Assembly (NCBI GenBank): GCA_019310485.1
Contig: JAFDEF010000009.1
Location: forward strand, 1-64,000
Reading direction: 5' to 3'
Source of the DNA: Deltaproteobacteria bacterium
Lineage (GTDB): Bacteria; Desulfobacterota; DSM-4660; Desulfatiglandales; HGW-15
Length of the DNA stretch: 64,000 nt
The position numbers and the translations under genes are program-made. This document shows, one piece after another, positions 7,127 through 15,121 of this stretch (position 1 is the stretch's first letter; every line of letters starts with the position of its first letter). Under the pieces are notes generated by a model that worked only from the letters and a program-made list of their open reading frames with translations, was not told the DNA's origin and did no database searches.

Positions 7127-8935
7127 ATGGAAAGCTGGATAGCATATATCAAGAAAGGACTTTCCCGCACCCTTCCCCATGACCCAATTGCGGGCAAAGA
7201 AGGATTTTCAGGAACCAAGGAAAACCTGAAGAATCTGCAACCTTACTTAAAGAGACACTGGCGAAAAGGGTTGATCGGACTAGCCCTAATTACGCTGGCA
7301 TCTCTTCTAGCTTTCCCCCAGCCCTTAATTACACGCTTCATTATTGACGATGTTATCTTGAGCCGACAGCTAGCACTTCTGTGGGGGGCAATCGCTTTAT
7401 TGATTTTAATCGTGCTTGCACAAAAGCTTGTTCAAACCCTGGAGAACTTCTACTTTGCCGGCCTCGAACAAGCCCTTAGCCTTGAAATCCAGCATGACCT
7501 CCTTGAGCGCACTCTTCGGCTGCCGAAAGCTTTTTTTGATGAGGTGCAAACGGGCTATCTTATGTCGCGCCTGTCTTCAGATGTCGCAAATCTGCGATGG
7601 TTTTTCTCCAGTACCGTTGTCTATATTGTGAGCAATATTTTACGTTTTGCCGGCGGGCTGGCATTACTCTTTTACCTTGAATGGAGGCTTGCCCTTATAG
7701 TGTCGGTGATTCTGCCCGGTATCGTCTTTTCCATCCGCTTTTTTTCCACCAGGATTCATGCCCTGAGTCATCAAAGCATGGAGCAAGGGGCAAATGTTTC
7801 AACTCGTTTTCAGGAATCCTTATCTTCGGCCTCTTTAATCAAGGCTTTTTCCTCGGAGGCACGGGCTGTAAGACAGCTCACGGCTGAACTTAAAAAGGCC
7901 CTCCACCTGTCCCTTGAGCTCACGGCGCTCAGCTCAGTGGCCAATCTCGCAATCAGCTCAATGCCTGGTATAGCAAGGGTTATAGCCCTCGCCCTGGGAG
8001 CATACTGGGTTATAGAGGCGCACTGGACCCTGGGATCGTTAATCGCATTTCAGGCATACCTCGGGTATGTGTTCGGCCCGGCCCAGTACTTGGCCACGGC
8101 AAATCTTGACCTGCAGAGAGCCCTTGCAGCCCTTGAGCGTGTCTCTGCACTTTTTAACCTGGTTCCTGAAGAAAACATAGGTTCCGGCAAAACCGTTACT
8201 AGATTGAAAGGAGAGGTAGAATTCAAGAACGTTTCTTTCTCTTATGATCAAGGCAACCCAGTGATCAACGATATATCGTTCCGCGTAGGCCCTGGTGAAA
8301 GAGTTGCTATCGTGGGCCCGAGCGGTGCAGGCAAAACGACGCTTCTGGCTCTTGTCCTTCGGTTCTACAGGCCCACAAAAGGGGAAATTTACTTTGATGG
8401 ACTTCCGGCCTCACACTACGAACTCGTGTCCTTGAGAAATAGAATAGCTTACGTCTCACAGAGCACACGCCTTTTCTCAGGCACAATAATGGACAACCTC
8501 TGCTTTGGCAATCCCCGGGCTCCGGAAGATCTTGTGACTCAGGCTACGCAGGCTGCGGGCATTCACGATTTCATTGAGAGCCTCCCTGAAGGCTACCAAA
8601 CCAGGATAGGAGAAAACGGGGTAAAACTATCTGAGGGACAAAGACAACGCCTTTCCATTGCCCGGGCGCTGGTCAAAAGAGCGGACATTATGGTGCTCGA
8701 CGAACCGACCTCTTCACTGGACAAGAAGACGGAGGCTTCGTTTATTCATGCTCTTCCTAAGGTTCTTCAAAGCAAGACCCTCTTTGTCGTGACAAACAAT
8801 TCCACCCTTGTAAAAGATGCCACTCTTGTCCTGCTCTTTGATGAGAATCATCTCTTATGTACAGGGACCCACGAGTTTCTTCTAGAAAAAAGCGAATACT
8901 ATCGCTCCCTGATGATACGCGACGGAGCGGATTAA
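7127..8935 (+). CDS. ABC exporter, fused membrane and ATPase domains
   Basis: A 602-residue half-transporter of the MsbA/peptide-exporter type that would work as a homodimer in the inner membrane. Six membrane segments occupy roughly residues 45-340. The ATPase domain has Walker A GPSGAGKTT, Q-loop in AYVSQSTRLF, signature LSEGQRQRL (SEGQ instead of SGGQ) and Walker B ADIMVLDEPTSSLD. There is no N-terminal C39 peptidase domain, so leader removal would need a separate protease, such as the S26-type protein encoded divergently. Its place beside the peptide-maturation operon suggests export of the matured peptide. A lipid or drug exporter is the alternative. Confidence 0.88.
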   Translation: MESWIAYIKKGLSRTLPHDPIAGKEGFSGTKENLKNLQPYLKRHWRKGLIGLALITLASLLAFPQPLITRFIIDDVILSRQLALLWGAIALLILIVLAQKLVQTLENFYFAGLEQALSLEIQHDLLERTLRLPKAFFDEVQTGYLMSRLSSDVANLRWFFSSTVVYIVSNILRFAGGLALLFYLEWRLALIVSVILPGIVFSIRFFSTRIHALSHQSMEQGANVSTRFQESLSSASLIKAFSSEARAVRQLTAELKKALHLSLELTALSSVANLAISSMPGIARVIALALGAYWVIEAHWTLGSLIAFQAYLGYVFGPAQYLATANLDLQRALAALERVSALFNLVPEENIGSGKTVTRLKGEVEFKNVSFSYDQGNPVINDISFRVGPGERVAIVGPSGAGKTTLLALVLRFYRPTKGEIYFDGLPASHYELVSLRNRIAYVSQSTRLFSGTIMDNLCFGNPRAPEDLVTQATQAAGIHDFIESLPEGYQTRIGENGVKLSEGQRQRLSIARALVKRADIMVLDEPTSSLDKKTEASFIHALPKVLQSKTLFVVTNNSTLVKDATLVLLFDENHLLCTGTHEFLLEKSEYYRSLMIRDGAD

Positions 8936-9036
8936 GCAAACTCATGTCAGGTGTGCCAAGAAAAACCTTGCCTAAAGAGGTTAAGTGCCCTGTTATTGCC
9001 TTATCGAAACATCCCACGAATCCTGTTTCGCAGTAA

Positions 9037-9351
9037 TCAGAGATCTTTCACAACTAGATCCTTTACCACATTGTCGTGGCTTACAGGATCAATCCTTATC
9101 TGATCTTTGCTCTCCACCAAAGTGTTGCAAGCTAGCACTGCTTTGCCGCCAACCTTCACATAACACCTCTTACAGGTGGCATGGTTGCAACAGCTGTGCT
9201 GGAAAAAGGAAATAGAGGGATCATAATTCTTTGCAATGGTCTCAAGCAGTTCTTTCACTGTTATCGGGAGTGCGGGAACGTGAACAGTGTACCTCTCATA
9301 ATAAGGCTCCTTACCTGCGTCTGGATCGTATCTGAACACTTCTACTATCAT
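9037..9351 (-). CDS. 2Fe-2S subunit resembling the N-terminal half of FrdB/SdhB
   Basis: A protein of about 104 residues matching only the plant-type ferredoxin domain of fumarate reductase/succinate dehydrogenase iron-sulfur subunits. It begins MIVEVFRYDPD, a typical FrdB start, and has the cluster motif C-x4-C-x2-C-x11-C within CNHATCKRCYVKVGGKAVLAC-like sequence. The C-terminal domain that carries the 4Fe-4S and 3Fe-4S clusters is absent. ATG at 9351 is preferred because GAAAGG is 7 bases upstream. It follows the flavoprotein gene with 64 bases between and is probably its electron-transfer partner. Confidence 0.75.
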   Translation of the reverse strand: MIVEVFRYDPDAGKEPYYERYTVHVPALPITVKELLETIAKNYDPSISFFQHSCCNHATCKRCYVKVGGKAVLACNTLVESKDQIRIDPVSHDNVVKDLVVKDL

Positions 9352-9415
9352 GAACATGCCTTTCTCCGTTGCGGAAGACAAACCTTTTCACAGTTTTACA
9401 GGTACTGTTTTAGAA

Positions 9416-11242
9416 TCAGAAAAACTCCTTTTTCAAGTACTCCTCGATATTTTTATACACCTCTCTAGAAGGCTCCATAAATCTTAGGTCAGGGCTTCTT
9501 TTTCTAAGACTCAGAGAGCTTCCTTTAAAGGAAATTACATGACGGTGCAAAAAATCAGCATTATAAACTCTGACATGATCGCTCCTCAAGTGTGTCCCTC
9601 TACTCTCTTTCCTTGCCATTGAGCACATGAGACTCGCCTGAAGGCAAAGACAGACATTCTTTAGCTGCAATAAATTCAGAAGTTCTGAATTGTAATGACG
9701 GCTGCGATCACTCACTCTCAATCCTGAGATTTTTTCCTCTCCTATATGCCTGACCCTGGATAGGGCACTACCACTGTCTGATTCGTTTCTTACAAGTCCC
9801 AAGCCTGTGTCAGCCACATACCTGAGTTCATCCCATAGTTTGTAAACATTGTATGAACTCCGCCCGGAATGTAAGTTGTCCTTTACCAGTTCGCTAACTT
9901 GCTCTTTGATCTTATCCAGATATGCTGAGTCCAGTTTGCTCTCCTGAGACTCTTTTGCATACTTTGAAGCCTCAGCCCCGGCTCTATAACCCTGCACGAG
10001 CATTTCAGAGAGCCCACTTTCCACCCTGAAGGCTCCATAGAGCCCGGAGGCTGCTTCTCCACACGCGTACAATCCTTCAAGTGTCGTCTTCATGTGTTCG
10101 TCTACCAGTATCCCGCCCATACAATACTCGCTCGAAATCCCAACCTGCCAAGGCTTCCCCTGCTTTATCATGTCGTGAAAAGGCCGTATATTTTCTCCCC
10201 CGAACCGCCATTTACCCTTGTAAAGCATCTTGAGCAAGAGATTCATCTTGAGCAGAGACTTGAGGTAGCTGAGGCGCTTGACGCTTGAAAAATCAAAGTA
10301 AAATTCCTCACTGCCGGGCCTGCCCTCGCATTCCATCTCTTTGGTCCAATAGTAAAGGTTGATCAACTTCCATAATTTGGCATTTTTTCCAAGTGAGACT
10401 ATGTTTTTGTCCGCACTCTCAAGAACGCTTTTACCCGATGACGTGTTAATAGCAGGTTGCGCCAAACGGGCCGCAAACCACACAAAGGGATATATGGAGC
10501 CCTTCAAATGAGGGGGAGAAAGGGCGACACCGGGAAGAAACAGCTGAAACTCCATGTCTGCCAGTTCGGCGCCTGCTCTCAATGCCATTGCCATTCCATC
10601 TCCCGTGGAATCGCTACTCGTGCATTTAAAGGAATAGGGTTGAAAGCCCCCTGAGGCAATTATCACTGCTTTTGCATGAATTACGTGAAATTTGCCATTG
10701 TAAAGGTCCAGCGCCAAAGCACCGTTTACCCTGTCACCGGATCTAATGAGGTCAATAACCATTGCATCTTCTATGATCTTTATATTGGGATATCGCCTTA
10801 TCTGTTCCCTGATCACAGCCCCGACGGTGGTGTTTGCCGTAATCCAGCCCGAGGGGGCGAGGAACCTCACCCTTTTCCCCATCGCTCTTGCCAGGGATAG
10901 GAATTCATGCACCCTTTTGCCGCAATCCTCCACGAAATCCTGCACGAGACATTGCTCACTCAAATAAAACGATGCTTTTACTATTGTCTGAAAAAGTGCG
11001 TTCTTGGTAAGCGACCTGTCCGCCTTTTTCTCCCCAAGTTGATAGGCGGTTTCACCGTCAATGGAGAGAGTTGATGTAGAAATTATCGCATTTCCACTTT
11101 TTCCAACCTTGCCCTTGGAAACCAGAAGAACATCCACTCCGCTCTTTGCTGCAGCCACGGCAGCATTGGAGGCGGCACCAGAGCCTCCTATAACGAGCAG
11201 GTCTGTCTTGAGTGGGATCTCTTCATTCACTCTTTGTCCCAT
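9416..11242 (-). CDS. FAD-dependent fumarate reductase/succinate dehydrogenase-family flavoprotein
   Basis: A 608-residue flavoprotein of the FrdA/SdhA/NadB/AprA superfamily. The FAD-binding start is TDLLVIGGSGAASNAAVAAA. The capping/active region contains GLYACGEAASGLYGAFRVESG, keeping the arginine that is catalytic in FrdA. The usual HYTMGG becomes EYCMGG, so the substrate may not be fumarate. The C-terminal ESRGTHLRSD matches the helical domain of the family. With the 2Fe-2S gene directly downstream it forms a two-subunit redox enzyme with no visible membrane anchor. Possible substrates include fumarate, an enoate or another unsaturated acid; I cannot decide. Confidence 0.78.
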   Translation of the reverse strand: MGQRVNEEIPLKTDLLVIGGSGAASNAAVAAAKSGVDVLLVSKGKVGKSGNAIISTSTLSIDGETAYQLGEKKADRSLTKNALFQTIVKASFYLSEQCLVQDFVEDCGKRVHEFLSLARAMGKRVRFLAPSGWITANTTVGAVIREQIRRYPNIKIIEDAMVIDLIRSGDRVNGALALDLYNGKFHVIHAKAVIIASGGFQPYSFKCTSSDSTGDGMAMALRAGAELADMEFQLFLPGVALSPPHLKGSIYPFVWFAARLAQPAINTSSGKSVLESADKNIVSLGKNAKLWKLINLYYWTKEMECEGRPGSEEFYFDFSSVKRLSYLKSLLKMNLLLKMLYKGKWRFGGENIRPFHDMIKQGKPWQVGISSEYCMGGILVDEHMKTTLEGLYACGEAASGLYGAFRVESGLSEMLVQGYRAGAEASKYAKESQESKLDSAYLDKIKEQVSELVKDNLHSGRSSYNVYKLWDELRYVADTGLGLVRNESDSGSALSRVRHIGEEKISGLRVSDRSRHYNSELLNLLQLKNVCLCLQASLMCSMARKESRGTHLRSDHVRVYNADFLHRHVISFKGSSLSLRKRSPDLRFMEPSREVYKNIEEYLKKEFF

Positions 11243-11609
11243 GGTCGTCTCTTGCTTTGCAAGGCCTCAATTGCTATGGCCAAAGGAAAATATGCTGACA
11301 ATTAACTACCCTGTCTCAAGCGGACGGGGTATCAATCGGAAATTTCCTTAACGCCCCAAGGGGTGGGGAATTGAACCCTCGTCCGCCTCTGGCGGACTAA
11401 ACCATCAGAAATCCCGCCTGATCGCAGGCATCCCCAATGGCGGGTCATGCCTGATACCTTTGATGTAATCGGTTCAGTTTTTCATATACCATTTCCCATT
11501 TTGTAATGGCAAGACTCTAAGATGCAAACAAAGCGAAAGGTTGTTGTTTTGCCCAGCACCTCTATGGTATGCTTATACCTATTGGATATCTTTCGGTGGA
11601 GGAAAGACA
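11243..11609. other. intergenic stretch with one repeat copy
   Basis: Divergent region of 367 bases between the flavoprotein and DUF1573 genes. It contains repeat copy 4 and a further small GC-rich inverted segment at about 11408-11440 (CCCGCCTGATCGCAGGC). A possible promoter for the DUF1573 gene is TTGCCC-18-TTATAC ending near 11578. No gene is seen. Confidence 0.5.
11301..11400 (+). repeat. tripalindromic dispersed repeat, copy 4
   Basis: Short copy with one P3. P1 is degenerate (CCCTGTCTCAAGCGGACGGG) and P2 is CGCCCCAAGGGGTG, so it appears the most decayed copy in this region. Confidence 0.85.
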
Positions 11610-12305
11610 ATGAGAAAGATCTTGGCCTTGCTTGCATTATTGCTCCTGCTTTTGGCGGAGGCCCTCATTGGACCTTCGTTTGCCCGGGCACTCGCGGGAC
11701 CAAAAATGGTTTTAAAGGAAACCTCTTTTGATTTCGGGGCAGTTGAGCAAGGAAAAACGATTGCACACACTTTCATCGTTTACAACAAAGGCGCTCAACC
11801 CCTTCGGATAAAACGGGTAAGGCCGGGCTGAGGTTGTGCAGTAGCCTACTTTGATAGGCTGATTCCTCCAGGAGGAGAGGGAAAAATTACTTTAAAGGTA
11901 AGTACCAGAGGTTATGAGGGCAAAATCCACAAATCTGCCAGAGTATACAGTAATGATCCCAAGCACCCTCTTGCAAGAGTGGGAATAACGGCTGTGGTAA
12001 AAACGCCTGTATCGGTTTCCCCCAAGTATGTGTTTTTTCAGGGGGCTACATCTGAATCAATCACCAGGACCGTGTTGATTGAAGCGCGTCTTCAAAAGCC
12101 GCTCAAGCTCGAGCCCCTTGAGTTTACCCTGGGAAAATTGGTTAAATACCAAATTGAAGAAGTTAGTGAGGGAAAACTCTTTAAGGTCCATTTTACAAGT
12201 ATTCCGAAATCGCCGCGTTACTTTAGCGGTTATTTGTCACTTAAGACCAATTACCCTCAAAAACCTGAACTCTTTATCCGCTTAAGGGCACGGTTTGTTA
12301 ACTGA
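11610..12305 (+). CDS. DUF1573 protein with in-frame UGA, probable selenoprotein
   Basis: A 231-residue exported protein if TGA at 11829-11831 is read as selenocysteine. It has an N-terminal signal peptide (hydrophobic run of leucines, residues about 4-20). The DUF1573 Ig-like domain begins ETSFDFGAVEQGKTIAHTF and continues through RIKRVRPG. Family members then have a conserved CGC; here the codons are TGA-GGT-TGT, so Sec-Gly-Cys, followed by AVAYFDRLIPPGGEGKI in the same frame. The frame continues to TGA at 12303. A hairpin with stem AGCCTA/TAGGCT and loop CTTTGA starts 12 bases after the TGA. Its loop position suits a bacterial SECIS, but the usual early loop G is missing. GGTGGAGG precedes the ATG. 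A nonsense mutation is the alternative. Confidence 0.7.
11842..11861 (+). promoter_or_regulatory. candidate SECIS-like hairpin after the UGA
   Basis: T-AGCCTA-CTTTGA-TAGGCT-G forms six Watson-Crick pairs plus a U-G pair. The apical loop begins 18 bases after the UGA, within the distance reported for bacterial SECIS elements (about 16-37). The loop lacks a G in its first two positions. A second small hairpin (CCTC-CAG-GAGG) follows at 11865-11875. Confidence 0.4.
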
Positions 12306-12331
12306 AAAACTTCGGCTTCGCCTTTGGCTTG

Positions 12332-12475
12332 ATGAACTTCCCCGCCGCAAGCAGCGGGGTATCAATCGGAAACCATCTTAACCCGCCAAGGGGCGGGGAA
12401 TCAAACCCTTGTCCGCCTATGGCGGGCTTGTCCGCCTATAATTGTGCCATATGGCATTATCTCTGGCGGATTGAA
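12332..12475 (+). repeat. tripalindromic dispersed repeat, copy 5
   Basis: P1 is CCCCGCCGCAAGCAGCGGGG and P2 is normal. The last P3 carries the same 23-base internal palindrome (around TGCCATATGGCA) seen in copy 2. It lies 27 bases after the DUF1573 stop. Confidence 0.9.
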
Positions 12476-12569
12476 CGAGCACAAGTTGCATACGCTGCGA
12501 TTAACACCCTGCAGGCAAAGGGAGGGGCGCAGCGTTGGGGACTGAAAATCTCTTCTTGATGAAACAATA

Positions 12570-13064
12570 ATGAACAAGAGAAAACAGCAAATTGTACAGA
12601 TTTTTGCCGATGGAGCCTGCAGCGGGAACCCGGGTCCTGGCGGCTATGGGGCTATATTGAAATATGGAGACAAGGTAAAAGAGATCTCCGGATGCTCCCC
12701 CAGAACTACCAACAATAGAATGGAGATGATGGCTGTAATTGAAAGCCTGAAACTAATCAAGAAACCCAGCGACATAGTGATTATTACTGATTCAAACTAT
12801 GTGGTCAAAGGGATGACCGACTGGGTGAACGGTTGGCGCAAAAAAGGATGGCTGAATTCAAGGAAAAAACCTGTTTTGAACAGGGACCTCTGGCAGGAAA
12901 TCCTGAAACTCAGCAAGCCCCATAACATAGAGTGGAAGTGGATTAAAGGCCACAACGGACACAAAGAAAATGAGCGCTGTGATGAACTCGCAAGAAAAGC
13001 TATTGTGAAATGTGCTAGGAAGAGTAAAATGGAGTATAAAACCAAATGGATGAAGGGGTCTTGA
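12570..13064 (+). CDS. rnhA: ribonuclease HI
   Basis: Cleaves the RNA strand of RNA-DNA hybrids. All four catalytic acids are visible: Asp in IFADGACSGNPGPGGYG, Glu in NNRMEMMAVIESL, Asp in IITDSNYVV, and Asp in ENERCDELAR, with the supporting His in KGHNGHKEN. At 164 residues it has the usual RNase HI length, including the basic handle region (WVNGWRKKGW). The C-terminus is a lysine-rich tail. The 3' end overlaps the following flavin reductase-like gene by 19 bases. No strong ribosome site precedes the ATG. Confidence 0.95.
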   Translation: MNKRKQQIVQIFADGACSGNPGPGGYGAILKYGDKVKEISGCSPRTTNNRMEMMAVIESLKLIKKPSDIVIITDSNYVVKGMTDWVNGWRKKGWLNSRKKPVLNRDLWQEILKLSKPHNIEWKWIKGHNGHKENERCDELARKAIVKCARKSKMEYKTKWMKGS

Positions 13065-13519
13065 ATGCTCTGAGCAGTATGCCACATGGCATCTATGTAC
13101 TCACAAGTGCGTGGCAAGAAAAAATCAATGCAATGATTGCCTCATGGGTCACTCAGGTATCATATGACCCTCCCCTTGTCATGGTTGCTGTTCATCCAAA
13201 CCGCCTGTCCCACCACCTTTTAGAAAAAGGTGGCTCGTTTGGTCTGCACCTGATTTCAAAACGCCAAGAAGATCTGCTCAAGCGCTTCAAAGGACCCGAG
13301 CCTGAACGCAAATTCTCCTCTTTGGAATGGTCGAGGGGGAAAACAGGTTGCCCGCTCCTGAAAGAGTGCATAGGCTTCGTTGAATGCGTAATCAGGGAAA
13401 AATATCAGCCTGGAAATCACACACTCTTTGTTGGCGAAGTTATTAATGCCCGGGTTCTTTCTTCTGAAAAGCCGCTGACAACCCTTGAATACGGGGGAAC
13501 TTATACAGGAAAAGCTTAG
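13046..13519 (+). CDS. flavin reductase-like FMN-binding protein
   Basis: A 157-residue protein of the split-barrel flavin reductase family. Family features are PHGIYVLTSAWQEKINAMIASWVTQVSYDPPLVMVAV near the start (shown here as successive short motifs: GIYVLTS, NAMIASWV, DPPLVMV), LSHHLLEKGGSFGLHLIS, and the final HTLFVGEV. Such proteins reduce free FMN or hold FMN as part of a larger system. Length suggests a stand-alone barrel with no fused rubredoxin. It overlaps rnhA by 19 bases in another frame, so both are probably on one transcript. Confidence 0.82.
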   Translation: MDEGVLNALSSMPHGIYVLTSAWQEKINAMIASWVTQVSYDPPLVMVAVHPNRLSHHLLEKGGSFGLHLISKRQEDLLKRFKGPEPERKFSSLEWSRGKTGCPLLKECIGFVECVIREKYQPGNHTLFVGEVINARVLSSEKPLTTLEYGGTYTGKA

Positions 13520-13538
13520 CGCTTTTATTCCCGTGACT

Positions 13539-13560
13539 TGCCCGCTCTGTCGCGCGGGCA
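13539..13560 (+). terminator. hairpin after the flavin reductase gene
   Basis: TGCCCGC-TCTGTCGC-GCGGGCA forms a 7-bp GC-rich stem 19 bases after the stop codon. There is no T-run after it, so a role in termination is only likely, not clear. Confidence 0.35.
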
Positions 13561-13701
13561 CTTAGTGCACTGCCTTTTTCCTAAATATTGAGCGGCCACA
13601 ATGAAATGCTTGACGAGAAGTAAAAATTATGCTATTTGATTACATACAAGTTTTAGATGTCTGAAGTAGCTATCTTGATGAAAATTATAATAAATTTATT
13701 T

Positions 13702-13820
13702 TAACCCGCCATAGGCGGATTAATCCGCCATAGGCGGACAAGGGTTTGGTTCCCTGCCCCTTGGGGCGTTAAGGAAATTTCCGATTGATACCTCGTCCGC
13801 TTACGGCGAGGTACTTAATT
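13702..13820 (-). repeat. tripalindromic dispersed repeat, copy 6 (inverted)
   Basis: Two P3 units (TCCGCCATAGGCGGA) precede P2 and P1. P1 reads CCTCGTCCG...CGGCGAGG, with paired changes on both arms relative to CCCCG...CGGGG, so the stem is kept although its sequence has changed. It ends 16 bases before the zinc-ribbon ATG. Confidence 0.9.
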
Positions 13821-13836
13821 CTATTAGGAGTTATCA

Positions 13837-14739
13837 ATGAGATGCCCCAAATGCGGTTACATTAGCTTTGACTACAACCAGGTTTGTCCTAAATGCAGTA
13901 AGGATATCTCCTCGGAACAGGAGAAACTACACATCCCTGCTTTTAGACCTGATCCGCCCTCGCTTCTAGGGGCATTGATCGGAGAGGCAAATGAATCGCA
14001 CATAGGAATTCGAATGCCTGAAGCCTCTGAGAGCGGATATGCAAAAGAGCCTGAGATAGAATTTGGAGACTCCTCAAGCTTCGAAGCAGGCGAGGTCTCA
14101 TTTGATTCACAGGAATTGGTGCGAAGCATGGAATCCCAGGAGCAGGCAATTGAGGGCGAGAGTGGAGATTTGGAATCACAACGTGCGGAAGATACTTCAG
14201 ACTTTGAGTTTGAAAGCCCTGTTGCGGAACAAACACCACCCGGAGCCACTGAAATGGAGCCCAGCACTGCTGCCGAGGAACCCCAGGAATTTTCTGCTGA
14301 GGAAGTAGTTTCTCCCATTGATTCCTCCGAATTAAACCTTGATGAAATTTCACTTGACGACTCAGGCACCACTCCTCAAACGACCGGGGAGGACCTTGGG
14401 CAAGAAACCGGTTTCGACTTTGAAGGCCCTGATTCAGGCGTTGAGAAGGCCGAACAAGAGCAAGAAAAAGATGAGGTTGAACTAAATCTTGATGATTTGA
14501 AAGTCAATAATGATACCGGAGAACTTGAGGTAAACATTCAGGAGCATCCCTTTGAAGAAACGGAAAATCCTCTTCAGATGGATGAGATTAACCTTGAAGA
14601 AGCACCTGTTCAAACAGAGAAGAAAAACGAGGAAGAGGAATCAGCCAAGGCAGACTCAGCTACTGAAGACGAGGAGCTTTCGATAGACCTGGAAGACCTG
14701 GATCTGGATCTGGACTTGGATGCCGACAAGCCTCATTGA
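13837..14739 (+). CDS. acidic zinc-ribbon protein of unknown function
   Basis: A 300-residue protein. The first 25 residues form a zinc ribbon with CPKCG and CPKCS. The rest is low-complexity and extremely acidic (Glu, Asp, Ser, Thr, few aromatic residues), with repeated LNLDEI/LDDL-like motifs such as SELNLDEISLDD, VELNLDDLKV and EINLEEA, ending LEDLDLDLDLDADKPH. It is probably disordered. Similar zinc-ribbon-plus-acidic-tail proteins occur in Desulfobacterota with no assigned role. AGGAG lies 7 bases before the ATG. The gene stands alone between inverted repeat copy 6 and tRNA-Phe. Confidence 0.7.
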   Translation: MRCPKCGYISFDYNQVCPKCSKDISSEQEKLHIPAFRPDPPSLLGALIGEANESHIGIRMPEASESGYAKEPEIEFGDSSSFEAGEVSFDSQELVRSMESQEQAIEGESGDLESQRAEDTSDFEFESPVAEQTPPGATEMEPSTAAEEPQEFSAEEVVSPIDSSELNLDEISLDDSGTTPQTTGEDLGQETGFDFEGPDSGVEKAEQEQEKDEVELNLDDLKVNNDTGELEVNIQEHPFEETENPLQMDEINLEEAPVQTEKKNEEEESAKADSATEDEELSIDLEDLDLDLDLDADKPH

Positions 14740-14799
14740 CCGGCTACGAAATTTATCTTGACCTCCCAGGACTCAAACTTTATAATTCGATTCTCTTTT

Positions 14800-14872
14800 G
14801 CCGAGATAGCTCAGTCGGTAGAGCAGGGGACTGAAAATCCCCGTGTCCGCAGTTCGATTCTGCGTCTCGGCA
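14800..14872 (+). tRNA. tRNA-Phe (GAA)
   Basis: A 73-base cloverleaf: acceptor GCCGAGA pairs with TCTCGGC. The D arm contains GCTCAGTCGGTAGAGC, the anticodon stem-loop is GGGGACTGAAAATCCCC with anticodon GAA, and the T arm contains GTTCGATTC. The discriminator is A. CCA is not encoded. A terminator follows 18 bases later. Confidence 0.96.
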
Positions 14873-14890
14873 TCCCAAGAAAGAAACGAG

Positions 14891-14926
14891 GGGTTTGACC
14901 GGAGTGTGGAGGTCTAACCCTTTTTT
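14891..14926 (+). terminator. rho-independent terminator of tRNA-Phe
   Basis: GGGTTTGACC and GGTCTAACCC form a 10-bp stem with one mismatch and a 10-base loop, followed directly by TTTTTT. Confidence 0.85.
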
Positions 14927-14932
14927 ATTAGG

Positions 14933-15069
14933 ATTAACTACCCGGCCGCAAGCAGCGGGGTATCAGTCGGAAACCATCTTAACCCGCCAAGGGGCGGGGA
15001 ATCAAACCCTTGTCCGCCTCTGGCGGGCTTGTCCGCCTCTGGCGGATTAATCCGTCAGAGGCGGATTAA
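14933..15069 (+). repeat. tripalindromic dispersed repeat, copy 7
   Basis: P1 CCCGGCCGCAAGCAGCGGGG, normal P2, and three P3 units in a row. The last P3 is altered to TCCGTCAGAGGCGGA. Confidence 0.9.
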
Positions 15070-15121
15070 AGAGTGTATATTATAGGAGACAAAACCTTGG
15101 AATCAATTGCTGGAGCAAACT

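Larger units (their letters stand above)
13520..13836. other. intergenic stretch with hairpin, AT-rich segment and repeat
   Basis: Of 317 bases, 13539-13560 is a hairpin, 13600-13700 is AT-rich and may hold the promoter of the zinc-ribbon gene (no clear -35/-10 pair), and 13702-13820 is repeat copy 6. Confidence 0.5.

Noticed and set aside
8944-9036. 30-codon rightward frame after the ABC transporter
   Set aside because: No ribosome site, one cysteine, no leader motif; it overlaps the end of the convergent 2Fe-2S gene region.
11829-11831. TGA in the DUF1573 gene read as a frameshift or simple pseudogene
   Set aside because: The frame does not change across it and the codon sits at a conserved cysteine, so selenocysteine explains it better. 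A point mutation cannot be formally excluded.
13872-14372. 166-codon antisense frame, Ser-rich
   Set aside because: Complement of the acidic low-complexity gene; base composition alone keeps the frame open.
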